This document shows, one piece after another, positions 33,869 through 45,958 of a stretch of 64,000 nt of DNA (position 1 is its first letter; every line of letters starts with the position of its first letter). Made by a program: the position numbers and the translations under genes. Where the stretch lies: NCBI GenBank assembly GCA_027924585.1, contig BSBM01000763.1, positions 1,691,001-1,755,000 on the forward strand, in the 5' to 3' direction. This stretch comes from Larix kaempferi (lineage: Eukaryota; Streptophyta; Pinopsida; Pinales; Pinaceae). The notes beneath the pieces were generated by a model. It made no database searches. It worked only from the letters and a program-made list of their open reading frames with translations, and was not told the origin of the DNA.

Positions 33869-35743
33869 TAAAACCCTTGATTAGTATGTGTCAAAATTAG
33901 TGATGTATGAATTGTCGTAACTTGAGTTTCAGTAACCTAATGGATTGTACCTTGCAAACTATGTTAAAACATGTGTTGGTAAATAAAAAGTTCCTTGATT
34001 ATGATTGATGTATGTGAATTATTACTTTTAGTGTACTTACGTGAGGAATGTAAGCAGTAGCTACGCTTACATAACTCGCCTACATATTATGAATTACATG
34101 AAATATTGTTGAGTAATAATGTCAATTAGTGTCGCTTAATATTAATTACTGTCGTTTAGTAATTAACCATTGTTGATCAATGTTAATAATGTCGATTAAA
34201 GTTAACAATGATGATTAGGGTTAATAGTGTTGATTAATGGTTAATTATTGTCCATTAATAATTAATTATTTTTGATTAATAAACAAAGCTATGGTTAACC
34301 TAGGTAGTGACTAATGCAATTGATTAGGATACTTGATTAATTGTTAATGAGTTTAATTAGCCAAGACTAAGGGTTGAAATGTAATTATAAGGCTAAATAA
34401 GTTAATAGTAACTTGATCCCTTAGATTAATTATGTGTTAATGATGTTAATTAATTTTAACAAGACTATGCTTATCTTTAGTAATGATTGTTAATTAGCTA
34501 ATTACAAACTAAGGTGTAATTAAAATGGAAATAGGTATATGAGTCGATTAAATCTTAGTGAATTTTATTTAATTAATATAATTACACATTGATAATGTTA
34601 TGAATTACATTGATGGGATTATGGTTCATAATTGATAAATTGAATTAGTTAAATTTATAATTGGAGGGAATTAACATATTATAAACATTAGAAACCATTA
34701 AGTAAATGATTAGGTTAATAGTAGTTAATCAATTGACCATTACTGTTAATTAAATTAAATTAGTGAACCAACCGCAAATTTAAACTATATAATATTTTTG
34801 TAACATTTATTATTTATTAATTAAATGGTCAAAAATGGAAATATGAGAAGGGAAATGTTTAAAACTATGAAATAAAATAAAAGGATTAAATTAATGATAT
34901 TGGAAGTTACGGTTGGGAAGTGACCCCCAACCAACACCTTTAATATTATTTTAATCATTAATAAAAGTCCAAGTTGAGGGCTCGAGGACTTACATGGTAG
35001 ATGAATGGGTTGGATGAAATTTATGAGGAAGATAGGGGTAGTAATGGGAAGAAGAGTCGGCAAACTTAGTATAAGATGGAGAAAGGGGGAAGAGGAAAGG
35101 GGGATCTTTACCTTAGGATTTTGGAGAAGTTTGAGAGAGCAGAATTGGGAGAGCAGAAAAGGAGAGTTCTAGTTGGAGTTTTTGGAAGGGATACAGCAGC
35201 TTGGGCTTGTACTCGGTTTGGGCTCGGGGGTCCAAAGGGGTACCTTTGGAGCTGGGTGGTCGGCGAGACCTCGCCAGTTGGCAGGGTGGCAAAACTGTTT
35301 TGGCTGGTTGAGTTTCAGAACTGTGGGGAAGGCTTTTTGCTGCAGGGAAAAGCAAGGAGAAACAACAAACGGGGACAACAACAAAGGGGGATCTGCAAGC
35401 TACCTACAGGTATTTTCCAGCAGGTATGTTTTATCATTCTACCTTGTAAAATTATGTAAAAATGTAAATTACAACAGTTTATATGTTGTGTTGTTTTATC
35501 TGCTACTCCTGCACAACAATAACTGGTTAGAGGTAGACATAATAGAATTATAGTTGTTCAATTTTGGTAAACGTAAACACTTTATTTATTATTTTTTTTT
35601 ACAGCCAAAAACTAGTAATGAGGGTAGAAACTTAACAAAATAGGAACAGAAAACACAACAGAAACAAAACAGAAATTTTGAACAGAACTGAAATATCTGA
35701 CTGTATATAAAAGTTAAAAGAGACCCCAGTTGGGGGTCTTACA
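33869..35743 (+). repeat. Left LTR of element B, second part
   Basis: Continues the LTR after element C and aligns with 63492-64000 without indels (509 bp, 15 differences). About 34090-34760 is AT-rich with many GATTAATG-like words. It ends TTACA just before the PBS. Open frames at 35076-35553 have no recognised domain. Confidence 0.9.
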
Positions 35744-35745
35744 TA

Positions 35746-35762
35746 TGGTATCAAAGCCATGG
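35746..35762 (+). other. Primer binding site of element B
   Basis: TGGTATCAAAGCCATGG starts two bases after the LTR. It matches the complement of the plant initiator tRNA-Met 3' end, with one mismatch in the first 14 bases. Confidence 0.8.
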
Positions 35763-36321
35763 TTCCAAATATGGAACCAGAGGGCTCACTACATGGAATA
35801 AAACAGTAAATAGAAAAAAAAAATGATGATTCCCGAGCAAGTAATTACTGCTGCTAAAAACGATGGCAAGTGAGCAAGTAATTACTGTGGCTGAAGCTTT
35901 AGACCTGCAAAGCAAAAGGGAAGATTAATTACAAGTTAGTGAAAATTCGTCTAAGCATATAAGTTGCACAAATAAGGGAATCAATGTGAAATTACTACTA
36001 TCTAGGTAGAAATACATTTATGAAAAAAAAACAAATTAGCGCAGACAATATTAACATATATGGAGAAAACTTATATATAGATATATATATATATATATAA
36101 ATTTGTTTTATATAAATAAAAAATTATGTATATGAACAAAAATTTGATTTAAATTTAAATTAAAACAAAAGAAAAAAACAAATTTTTGTTATATGAACAA
36201 AACGTATTTATGTATATTTTGTTTTAAATTTAAATTAAATTTAACTATATATATATATTACAAAACCCTAATACACATACATACGAAATATAAAAAAAAA
36301 ACGAGCAGGAAATTCACAACA

Positions 36322-36470
36322 GAGATTTTTAACATCATATATAAATAATAGGTAAGTTATATATATAACTATATGTGTAACAAAAGAGATTTTAACATCA
36401 TATATAAATAAGAGGTAAGTTATATATATATATTTATAATTATATGTATAACTAAAGAGATTTTTTTTGA
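36322..36470. repeat. AT-rich tandem repeat of about 64-71 bp
   Basis: GAGATTTT starts at 36322, 36386 and 36457. Each unit includes AACATCATATATAAATAA and GGTAAGTTATATATA, with the last one incomplete. Confidence 0.7.
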
Positions 36471-36790
36471 CAAACGTGTTTTTATATATATGGAAAAATT
36501 GTATATATATGTAAATTTTTTTTATATAATATAACAAAAACAATATACATATACTTTACATTCCGAAAAATATAAACAAAAGAAAGTTAAAAAAAAAACT
36601 ATAAGGCATATATATATTATATGCACACGAGATTTTTATTTTTATTTTTAATTATAAAATGGAAAAAAATAAATAAATAAATATAAATATAAAATTTCTA
36701 AAACAATACAAACAATAACAAAAGAAATATATATATATAAAATAATAATAATAACAAAAAAATAATAATAATAATAACAAAAAAAAAAAA

Positions 36791-37092
36791 CCGAAACCCT
36801 ACGGGCTCGCGCCAGGGCGCAGCCCGTAGGGCACCCACAGGGCGTAGCCCCAGGGCGCGGCCCGCAGGCGCAGCCCCAGGGCTCGGCCCACAGGGCGCAG
36901 CCCCAGGGCACGGCTCGAAGGCGCAGCCCACAGGGCGTGGCCGCAGCCCGTAGGGAGCTGGGCGCATCCCGACCAGCATGGCCGTGAGCCTGCGGCCTAG
37001 GCGCAGCCCGGCCAGCGGCCATGAACCTGCGGCCTGGGCGTAGCCCGGCCGGCACGGCCGTGAGCTAGCAACCCCATAAGAGGCGCGGCCAT
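36791..37092. repeat. GC-rich short repeat block
   Basis: About 300 bp rich in G and C with repeated CAGGGCGCAGCCC-like words sit abruptly within AT-rich DNA. The open frames across it on the - strand (Pro/Arg/Ala-rich) follow from the repeats. Confidence 0.7.
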
Positions 37093-37468
37093 GGAAGTCA
37101 AAAAAAAATAAAAATAAACAGACAGAAAATATAATAACCAAAAAACATTAGCACAAAAAATACAGATATCTTGTGAAACTGAAGCGAAAAGGAAGGGTTA
37201 GCTATACCTCCAACCATTGCAGTTGCAGAGCTTGCTCACCATGACCGAGAGCTGAGCTAGCTGGTGGTGGTGGTGGAGTTGTAGAGCTCACTGGCGGCCG
37301 CTCTCGAAAAATCCATAGAGGAAATGAGGCCGAGGGGGAAGGGTATGCCCTTTTAAGGGTTGATTGAATATTTTATTGGTTTAAATTGCATGTCGGCCGC
37401 ATGGCCACATGCAACCCAGCGTAGAGGGAATCCTAGGGTTTGACTAGGTAAGCCATAGGTAAGGGTTT

Positions 37469-37670
37469 TAATTTATTTCATTTTTAACTTATTTCATTTT
37501 TAATTTATTTCAATTATAAATTATTTCGTTTTTTTAGTTATTTCAATTATAATTTATTTCATTTTTAATTTATTTTAATTATAATTTATTTCATTTTTAA
37601 TTTATTTTAATTATAATTTATTTCATTTTTAATTTATTTTAATTATAATTTATTCATTTATAATTTATTT
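37469..37670. repeat. 32-bp AT tandem repeat
   Basis: Four or more units of a 32-bp word built from ATTTTTAATTTATTTTAATT plus ATAATTTATTTC lie head to tail, with more variable units on the left. Confidence 0.75.
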
Positions 37671-37793
37671 CATATATATGAATAAATAAAATCAATCACT
37701 AATAAATTAAAGTTAATAGTTGTTAACCCTTATAGTTTAAATTAATTAAGTTAAATTTGATAATAATTAATTAAGTTAAGTTGTTAACTATTG

Positions 37794-37810
37794 ACAGTTT
37801 GTTAATAGTT
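37794..37810. repeat. Target duplication of LINE-2 (left copy)
   Basis: ACAGTTTGTTAATAGTT is repeated exactly at 44011-44027. The last TT may belong to the poly(T) end of the insert. Confidence 0.88.
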
Positions 37811-38024
37811 TTTTTTTTCAACTGAAAAAAAAGCGTACTATTGCTATTCATTGAATCAAATAGTACAATGATCTTCACCTTCTTCAAAAAAAAGGTACTA
37901 TCTGCATAATCACATCCGTGATCCCAAAGTTCATATCAGAATTTACAAAATTTTCAGTCTTGACTGAACACTACAAAATAGACAGAGTCCTTACACAGAT
38001 ATTCAAAAAAGACAAAAAACATTC

Positions 38025-41000
38025 TTAGAAGAAGAATATTTCGCCACATTCCAGCAAACTAGAATGCAGCCACTCCTCCCAAAGAAGAAATCCTTCAATA
38101 CCCGATAAAGCTTGCTTTGATAAGTTATTAGCCTGTTCATTGTGTTCACGATAAATATGAGCAAAGGAGATCTGATCCTGCTTGTCAATATCCATTCTCG
38201 TCCTCCTACACCAGTGTGAAAGTGCTATAACATTAATGTCATACTCTTTGAAATCCCACTTGATTGTGACCCGTGAGTCACCATAAACCATAACATTAAC
38301 TAACCCAAAAATATTGGCACACTTCAGAACACACCACAGTGCAATAAGTTCCGCTTTCATATTACTGCCAATTCCACAGTTTAGCCGCAGGGTCTAATAA
38401 TGATCCACATTCAGAAAAATAATACCACCCACAACACACAACCCATTCTGAGCCGCCCCATCAAAGAACAAAGTAGGTTTGTTAACCAAAAAAGAGAACG
38501 TTCCAATCCTTCTTTCCATCATAGGTGCAATATTTTCAGAATACAGTTGAGTTAATTTTGTAGCAAGAAGACCACAAGCAACAACATTCGGCAGTTTATC
38601 CTGAAATGTACACAAATTTCTGAAATGCCAAAGAGCCCAAGTAATAAATACAGGGAGTTGAATAGAGACACTGGAATCACGAGACCAATTCAACAAGGCT
38701 GCCCCGAAATCAATCTGATCCCATGACTTGAAACATTGCATCCTTGAACTACAAAGGTCCCATACTTTCTTTCCAAAGGAGCAGAAATCAAACAGATGAT
38801 TAATAGACTCAGCATCTTCTTTGCATAAAATACACCAATTTGGTCCGTTACATCCACGCTTTGAGAGATTATCCCAGGTTTTTAGAGTACCTTGTAAAGT
38901 ATGCCATAAAAAACATTTGTGTTTTAATGCAATATTCCACTTCCAAATCTTTCTATACCACCAGTGTTGTGGAAATATGTACTTTGCCTGCAGAATCCTG
39001 GAATATGTGGTTTTTGCTGTAACAATACCATACTTTTCATTCCCACACCACAGCAATCTATCTTCATGTTCTGATAAATTAATACCAGCCGAACCAAGAG
39101 TACTAATAAATGAATCCCAAGAGTAAGCGTCTTCACCCACCAAACCCAAATCGGAAGACTGTAACCAATATGTCTGTCCATATGGGTTCCTGATACTATG
39201 AAGGAGAGATAGACCATAAATATTAATATAATCCAGAATCCTATTTGTGAGACAGATAGGTTCATTAATACCCAGAATGTAGTCTTTTCCCACCCTGATA
39301 GTCTTCCCGTTGCCAACATGCCATCTCAGATCTCGAATGATCCAACCTGAAACTTTTAACAGACCCCTCCATAATGGAGAAACAACAGAAACCAAAGGCA
39401 TCTTCAATCTGATCCACTCTACCAAATTCATATTAATGTATTTCACAAAGGATATCTTAGACCAAGGATTGTGATTGAAAAGACACCGCCACAAACTTTT
39501 TGCTCTAAGTGCAATGCTGAAGGATTTAAGATCCTTAATCCCCCAGCCTCCAAATAGTTCAGGTCTAGAGACCGATTCCCAACTCGTCATCACCAAAGAT
39601 GCTCTATCCAGACCGCCGGTCCACAAGAAGTTGAATATCAGCCTCCTTAAAATATTCATAATATAAGATGGAACTTCAAGGAGAGAAAACCAATATACAG
39701 GGATACCTATCAGAACAACCTTGACTAAAGTTAATCTACCTCCCACCGAAAGTAATCTAAAATCCCAATGCGAGATTCTAGCCTCAAATTTTCGAACCAA
39801 CCACCACCAATCCTTGATCTGATAATTATTGGGTCTCAAGAAAAAACCCAAATACTTGAGACCATCTTCTAATGGATGACAACTGTATGGCATAATAGAA
39901 ACAATACCATTTCTCACATCTGAAACCACATTATGGTAATAAAAATTAGACTTTGACAGGCTGATCTTCATCCCAGAAATGTGACAAAAACATTCCAAAA
40001 TATTCCTGAAAACTCTCCACTCCGCAACAGAAGCCATTCCAGCTAACAGCACGTCATCCACAAAAATCAGATGTGTTAAAACACAATCTGCTCCCAAATC
40101 AATACCTTTCAGCAAACCTTCCTGTTTGGCAAAATTTAACATCCTGCTGAGAGAATCTACAACCAAAAGAAACAATAAAGGGGATAATGGACATCCCTGT
40201 CGAATGCCCCTCGAACACTTGAAAAAAGAAGATGGTGAACCATTTATCAGAATAGCAATGCTGGCTGAATTAACACAAGACATGATCCAATTTATCACCA
40301 ACGGGGGCATCCCAATTTGGATCAAAATAAGCCTTAAGAAAGTCCAATTAATCCGATCATATGCCTTTTCCAAATCACGTTTGAGCAGCATAGCACTCAT
40401 CTTCTTACTCTTTATAGAATGTAGCAATTCCTGAGATGCCCCAATGGCATCATGAATCTGTCTATTACTCAAAAAACCAAACTGTTCAGCAATTATGTGA
40501 TCCGAGAGAGCCATTTTAATCCTCTGTGCAATGATTTTTGAAACTAACTTATAAGCCAGATTGCAGAGGGAAATAGGCCTATAATCACCAAAGTGTTCAG
40601 GATTAACTTTTTTTGGAATCAGAGTAACAAAGGAAGAATTCAAGGCACCTGAAGTGAAGCCATATAATCTTGTATGTTCCACCATTTGTAACAGGTCCGG
40701 GCCCATGATCTCGAAGAAATGTGAGTAAATCTCCACTGGCCACCCATCCGGACCAGGGCTTTTCTCACCCGCGAAAAGTTTCAATGTATTTTCCACCTCC
40801 TCCAGAGAAACCTCCCCCCCAAGAGCAACAGCCTCCTCTTCTGTAAAAAACCTGGGATAGAGTTCAGCAATTTTTATTTGTTCCCTCAGATCACTAACTC
40901 CTTCCTCCTTATAAACATTTCCAAAATACCTGACAGCTTCCAACTTTAAACTCTCATCACCAGAGCAACAAACACCATCAGCATTGGTCAATTCCCAAAT

Positions 41001-42134
41001 AGTCTTCATATTCCGACGAGCAGACGCAAAAGTATGGAAAAACTTAGTGTTTTGATCACCATGTTTGATCCATACAGCCCTGCTTTTTAACCGCCATTCC
41101 ATCTCCTCCTTTAGCAGGATTGCATCCCTTTTCTTCTCAAATTGTTTAACAACTTCAAAATCCGTAAGACTCACCTCACCTTCCATATTATCCTTATACA
41201 TCTTCTGAAGTTCTTCTTCAATATAGGCCAACTCCATCCTATCAACTTTCTTCTTCTGCATCACCCAATCCTTCACAACAACTTTCAGATTGCGCATCTT
41301 ATTACAAAAAATATTTAATGGATTCCCACCTTCCATATTCGCAGAAATCCAGAAACCTTTAACCAACTTACAGAAGTCTTCCTCCAACAACCAAGAGTGG
41401 TTAAATTTAAAAGGAACAAAGGATTTCCCTCCATATTCATCAAACTGAAAAAAGATGGGCCAGTGATCAGATATCTTACTACCATGAACCCAAGATCTAT
41501 ATTTTTGAAACTTTTCTAACAGAGACAACTTCACCAAAAAACGATCGAGTCGTTTATGTACACCATCAATACCCCCTCTACCATTGCTCCAAGATGGACA
41601 TAATTTTACTGGCTCAATGTCAATAAGTCCATGCTTCAACAATAAATTACTGAAAAAATCCGCCAACGGATCAAGTCTCGCTTTTCTTCCCCAAATTTCC
41701 GATGGAGACAAAGTAAAATTTAGGTCGCCTGCGAAAATAAGATCCTTATCATCCAAAAGACCAGAACCAGAAAGAGATTGCCAAAAACTCTGCCTATTCG
41801 AATATGGAGCATAACAATTGAAGACCGAGAGACAAAGGTTCAAACCAATGCAAATACCCTTCAACAGAATTCCCCACACAGTCCTGTAAGCACTGAAAGA
41901 AAATAATTGAGGGTTCCAGGCAACAACCAACCCCCCAAACAATCCAGAGGCATCCACAGCAGCAATCTCCCATAAGGGTAAAATACAGCCAAGTTTAGAA
42001 ATAGCATCAGCACCAGAGCACATAGTTTCTTGTAGTAATACAATACCAGGTCTAGTATCCGAAATAAGGTTGGAAAGGGCCCTAGTCCTAATAACCCCCC
42101 CCAACCCACGCACATTCAAAGAGACGATAAACAT
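38025..42134 (-). pseudogene. LINE-2 ORF2: endonuclease, RT, zf-RVT, RNase H
   Basis: ATG at 42134 opens 1,370 codons. The APE-type endonuclease is shown by SLNVRGLGG, a QET site, FAGDLNFTLSPSEIWG and SDHWPIF. RT follows with a GPDGWP segment, a RPISLCN block, and FVDDVLLAG as the catalytic box (FVDD rather than FADD). The zf-RVT part has FLWHTLQGTLKTWDNL, CILC and HLFDFC. RNase H starts at FFDGAAQNG and continues through MKAELIAL and VYGDSRV. The expected last Asp appears as Asn (QANNLS). A TAG at 38394-38396 interrupts RNase H; the frame continues to 38025. The enzyme nicks target DNA and copies the element RNA. One stop and the changed Asp suggest this copy is inactive or has a truncated RNase H. 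Confidence 0.9.
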
Positions 42135-43996
42135 TAAGAACTATCATTACCGGGAAACTGTGCTCTAAGACCCGAAACTATACCATCATTAGCACCACAA
42201 TTCTCAAAAGCCAACCCATCAGACTGCAAATTCCCAGGAACAGTGACTTTTTTCTTATTCTTTGCCTTCCTTATCGTCACATTCTAAAATTGTGGAATAG
42301 GCAGAATATTGGAATCCCGAGAAGGGTTTTTGGAAAAAATATCAAGAGGTTCCAAAATAGACTTCTCCCTAATACCTAGGTCCCCCAGAACAGCGGAGAC
42401 AACCACATCCACAGGTTTATCCGAAGAAATCTCAGCTGACTCACAAACAGAAACATCCGGCACAAACAAATTATCCCCAATATTATGACCCTCCGACGAA
42501 GAGTATGGGCACTGTAAAGGAGGATAAGGTTCTGTCCCAGCGACAGATAACAGACAATCTTCATCCTTATTAGACCTAGGAGCAGGCACAGTCAGGTCAA
42601 TATAATTTGAAATCCCAACCGCCGAAACCGTACCTTCACCACCCCCATCGACACCAATGGCAGGCCCATGTTTAGACAAGCCATGTCTTAAACGAACCTC
42701 CCCCAAAGAAATCCTCTTATCCAATTCCAACTCTTTATCCGAAATAAAATCTAATTCTTCTTTGGAAAGATCAGTAAAGGCAGCATCCAGAGAAAAATTT
42801 AACTTACCCGTAGCAGGAGTCTTCGACGAAACCAGCTTCTGAGAATCTATCAAATTCTCCGACAGGAGTGCTGGTACCTTACTTTCCACTTTCGTCGGAC
42901 TAGCCAGACGATTGGGGCATTTTTTTCTGATATGACCAACCTCCCTACAATGAAAGCACCGGAACGGAACCTTAAAGAAATCCAACAACTGGGTCCAGCA
43001 CTTCTCCCCCCAGACAATTTCAACCGCTTTTGGCAAGCCCAGACGCACATCAATTTCCACCAGCACTTTGACGTAACATCTATCAATTCCATAGATAGAA
43101 TTCTTGTCAACCCTAATACACTTGCCCACTGAGTTTGCCAACCCCTCCACAATTTCCTCTGTCCAAATCTCGATAGGGAGTCCGGGTATTAACATCCATA
43201 AATGACGAATACCCAAACGCTCATGAACCGGGTCAAAATTTATATGCCATCTCTTCAAATTCAACGAACCTTCTTTGAACAACCATGTACCTTCAAGAAT
43301 CCGCAACATAGTTTCTGCAGACGGGAAAATAAATAAAATCCATTTGTTTACCAGTAAATTTATCCGTGGCGTGTTACCCACCACCGGCGACCAATGTTCC
43401 TTCACCCACTCAACTATTTCCACTTTTGAACCATAAACAAACTCCAAGCGACCCACCAACGCTCTATCCGTGAGCATTTCCACCCTATCCAGATTTGCCG
43501 CCGCAGGTATAACAAATCTCTCCAACCCTTCTCTAGCCTTAAGCGTCTTCACCTTCCGCCAACATTTTGCTTTCACCCCAACCATATTAGGGTTACCACC
43601 ATCTCGTCTCATAGGAGGAGTAAGAGTTGCAGACCGGGGTTCCACCACCAGATAAGGGTTCCCACCATCTCGGCGATCAGTAGAATTATGGGATGCAGAC
43701 CAGGGTTCCACCACCGGACCGGACAAATGACCCGAATGGGAAGAAACCCCACTCACCGGGGTCTTCATGGCTAAATCACCGAAACAACCGGTACAAAAAC
43801 CGCACCTGTCCGCAGCAGAAAGACAACTGGCCTCCACCAAAAAAATCACTGACACAAAGGCCCCCATACACCTACAAGCGTCCGTAAACCGGGAAGGTGC
43901 CAATCAAACCCGTCCACATCCAAAGGCGCCATCACATCGACCAACTCCAGTAGATTTTGCAGTCTTTTTCTGCAAAACCCTAGATACGCCCATCAT
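42134..43996 (-). pseudogene. LINE-2 ORF1: DUF4283 and CCHC RNA-binding protein
   Basis: ATG at 43996, 15 bases from the 5' end of the insert, opens a 620-codon frame broken by TGA (43904-43906) and TAG (42284-42286). It ends at TAA 42134-42136, which overlaps the ORF2 ATG by one base. The central part (about VGRLEFVYGSKVEIVEW to WTQLLDFFKV) fits DUF4283 of plant LINE and Tnt-like gag proteins. A complete CCHC knuckle, CFHCREVGHIRKKC, follows. The protein would bind element RNA. If the first stop is real, translation could restart at ATG 43867 or 43768, so those starts are alternatives. Confidence 0.85.
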
Positions 43997-44010
43997 GCTC
44001 ACCCGATTCT

Positions 44011-44027
44011 ACAGTTTGTTAATAGTT
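44011..44027. repeat. Target duplication of LINE-2 (right copy)
   Basis: An exact copy of 37794-37810, adjacent to the 5' end of LINE-2. Confidence 0.88.
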
Positions 44028-44386
44028 ATTTTTATTATATATATATATATATATAATTAATTAATTATTAATAAATTTAGAAATTATTTTATTAATAATT
44101 AATTTTATTAACTATTAATTATTATACTTAATTTAATTGATTATAACATTAATTAAGTTAAATTAGTAAATTATGGGCTTGTTACTAGTATTAGTTAATC
44201 ATTATTATAATTAAACATTATATAGTTAATGTTAGCTTTTCACCTCCTTGAAAATGCTCATTACCGAAACTTCGACGTATAGTCGAAGAGGCAAAACGGA
44301 CACGAAATCTTGAAAACGAGACACCACGGAGATCAACATGACGAGCTGACCACTAGGACACTGATTTTACCCCATAACCAAAATGT
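44028..44386 (+). other. Element B leader, second part
   Basis: AT-rich noncoding sequence between LINE-2 and element D. No gene seen. Confidence 0.6.
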
Positions 44387-44391
44387 TTGAT
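44387..44391. repeat. Target duplication of element D (left copy, TTGAT)
   Basis: TTGAT precedes the left LTR of element D and recurs at 57649-57653. Confidence 0.88.
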
Positions 44392-44648
44392 TGTTGATCT
44401 TTCTTTTTCTCTTCTAGCAGACCCGGGCTGATGGTAATCTTTTAGACCAACAGAACCCTTAGCTCACTGGCCCTTTCGGCAACAGGTCGCAGAAGCAACC
44501 TGAAGTCTCACCCGAAGTGATTCTAATGGGAGGCAGAAGACTCAAGTGTCCTCAGCCAAGTTCCGAGGCATCCAGGGTGCTTAAACCCACCTTAACCCCT
44601 TCCTCTGGAGCTGACTATCTCATTCCATTACTCCGGCTACGCCTCCGT

Positions 44649-44735
44649 CTTATCGCATCACGCAGGGAATGCGATAAGTCTTCCCCTATGTGAAACCGTC
44701 TAGCGATGCCTAAGATATCGTAGGCGCGATATCTT
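44649..44735. repeat. Two adjacent hairpins in the element D LTR
   Basis: First: CTTATCGCAT (44649-44658) pairs with ATGCGATAAG (44669-44678). Second: AAGATATCG (44712-44720) pairs with CGATATCTT (44727-44735). Both are perfect. The same pair is in the other LTR at 56352-56381 and 56415-56438. Confidence 0.8.
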
Positions 44736-45490
44736 CCCCTTCTAGTTCCTGCGGTAAGTGAACTTTGACCACTTCCTAGATTAATAGGTGGTCTCAGCTA
44801 TTCCTATCCTGGTACTGAAGTTAGCAACAACATTCAGTCTCCAAGCATACCCCTCGCTAATGAACTTGACCCTTGATATCGCGCGGCAACGTAATTAAGT
44901 AGAATATTACTTTGAGCAGGGTCTAAGTAGACCATTCATGACTTACATTCAGTTCATACTCGCACATTATCCTCTGTTAACAATTATCTAGTTGCTATGC
45001 GGGTAGCTATGGTTATCACAATTATTATACATCATTCAGAAGTTAAACTGACGACCATGTACACTACTTATAACAGACTGAAGCATTCATATATAACACA
45101 GACAAGTGCATGAGAGCAGTAGCTACACAAATACAATAGTGCGACTTAGATAAGCACGCTGTTACTCCCAGGGCGAGAACTGCGCCCAGGGGAACTGCGG
45201 TTCTTGTTTACAACTCTGAAGGATAAACACAGCTCCGTTCCACTCTTTACAACAAGGGTCTTCTGGGAAACTCCACCTCAGTGGGAGCCCTTCTCTATAG
45301 ACCTCTTTCTCTTCCTGCCTTTTACAATGCACTCTCTTTCTCTCACAATCCCTGCGGATCGCACTATCTCTCAACAGGTTAGCCCTATGTTCTCTCAGGG
45401 ACGTCCAGACTCTGCAACAACAGACTTGGCTAGCCTCTACCTGATGTCTCTATCACTATGTGGCCAACCCCTTATCCTATAAAAAGACTA

Positions 45491-45500
45491 CTATATATAG
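45491..45500 (-). promoter_or_regulatory. TATA-like box in the element D LTR
   Basis: CTATATATAG lies about 445 bases into the LTR in element orientation. The equivalent in the 5' LTR is at 57194-57203. It is palindromic, so direction comes only from the element. Confidence 0.4.
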
Positions 45501-45945
45501 ATGGCCCAAAGGTCTCATCGCAGTTACAAAACTGTGGGCCTTATCCCAACAGTGACTCAACCCTAACCACTTACAGTCAACTGGCTGTACTTCCATGGCC
45601 GCCTTCTGTCTCGTCGCCGCTTCCTGCAGTCCTTAGTCTTTAATGCATCGGCCCGTCGCTTCTTCTTGGTTCAAGCAACGCTGACTGTAGTCCTTCTTCT
45701 TTAATGAGGGTAGCTGAACCCTCTCTTCATCTCCGGCGCCTTTATTGCGGTGGTTGAGCTCTCCCTTCGGCCTCTTCTTTGTACCACATGCTTGACTTTT
45801 CTGTACCTATCGCCGTGATTCCCGCCGGAATTTGCGCTACGGCGATATCTTTGTCTTACCGCCAAAATTGGTACTTTCTCTCCAAAATTAGTTATCCTTC
45901 CCAAAATTAGCAGCTTCCTAAATGCTGCGGAAGTTCTCTCCAACA

Positions 45946-45958
45946 ACTCCCCTAACAC
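45946..45958 (-). other. Polypurine tract of element D
   Basis: On the - strand GTGTTAGGGGAGT lies between the ORF3 stop codon and the LTR start. It is the likely plus-strand primer. Confidence 0.75.

Larger units (their letters stand above)
35763..37793 (+). other. Element B leader, first part
   Basis: No supported gene. It is mostly AT-rich with long AT runs near 36080-36660. A segment near 37180-37440 has a more gene-like composition and could be captured sequence, but no domain is seen. Confidence 0.55.
37811..44010 (-). mobile_element. LINE-2: near full-length L1-type LINE
   Basis: A 6.2-kb insert on the - strand is flanked by 17-bp direct repeats. Its 3' end is a T run on the + strand (poly(A) of the element). 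It carries ORF1 and ORF2 in the usual order, overlapping at TAATG. It is inserted in the leader of element B, so it is younger than B. Only three nonsense codons break the two ORFs, with no frameshift seen. Confidence 0.92.
44392..45945 (-). repeat. 3' LTR of element D (left copy)
   Basis: 1,554 bp, TGTTGATC to CCAACA on the + strand, same length as 56095-57648. Open frames inside recur in both LTRs and are not genes. Confidence 0.94.

Noticed and set aside
35076-35553. Two overlapping + strand frames of about 126 aa
   Set aside because: They lie within the element B LTR, overlap in different frames and show no domain.
36648-37141. Pro/Arg/Ala-rich - strand frames of 135 and 147 aa
   Set aside because: Created by the GC-rich repeats running into AT-rich low-complexity DNA; no gene support.
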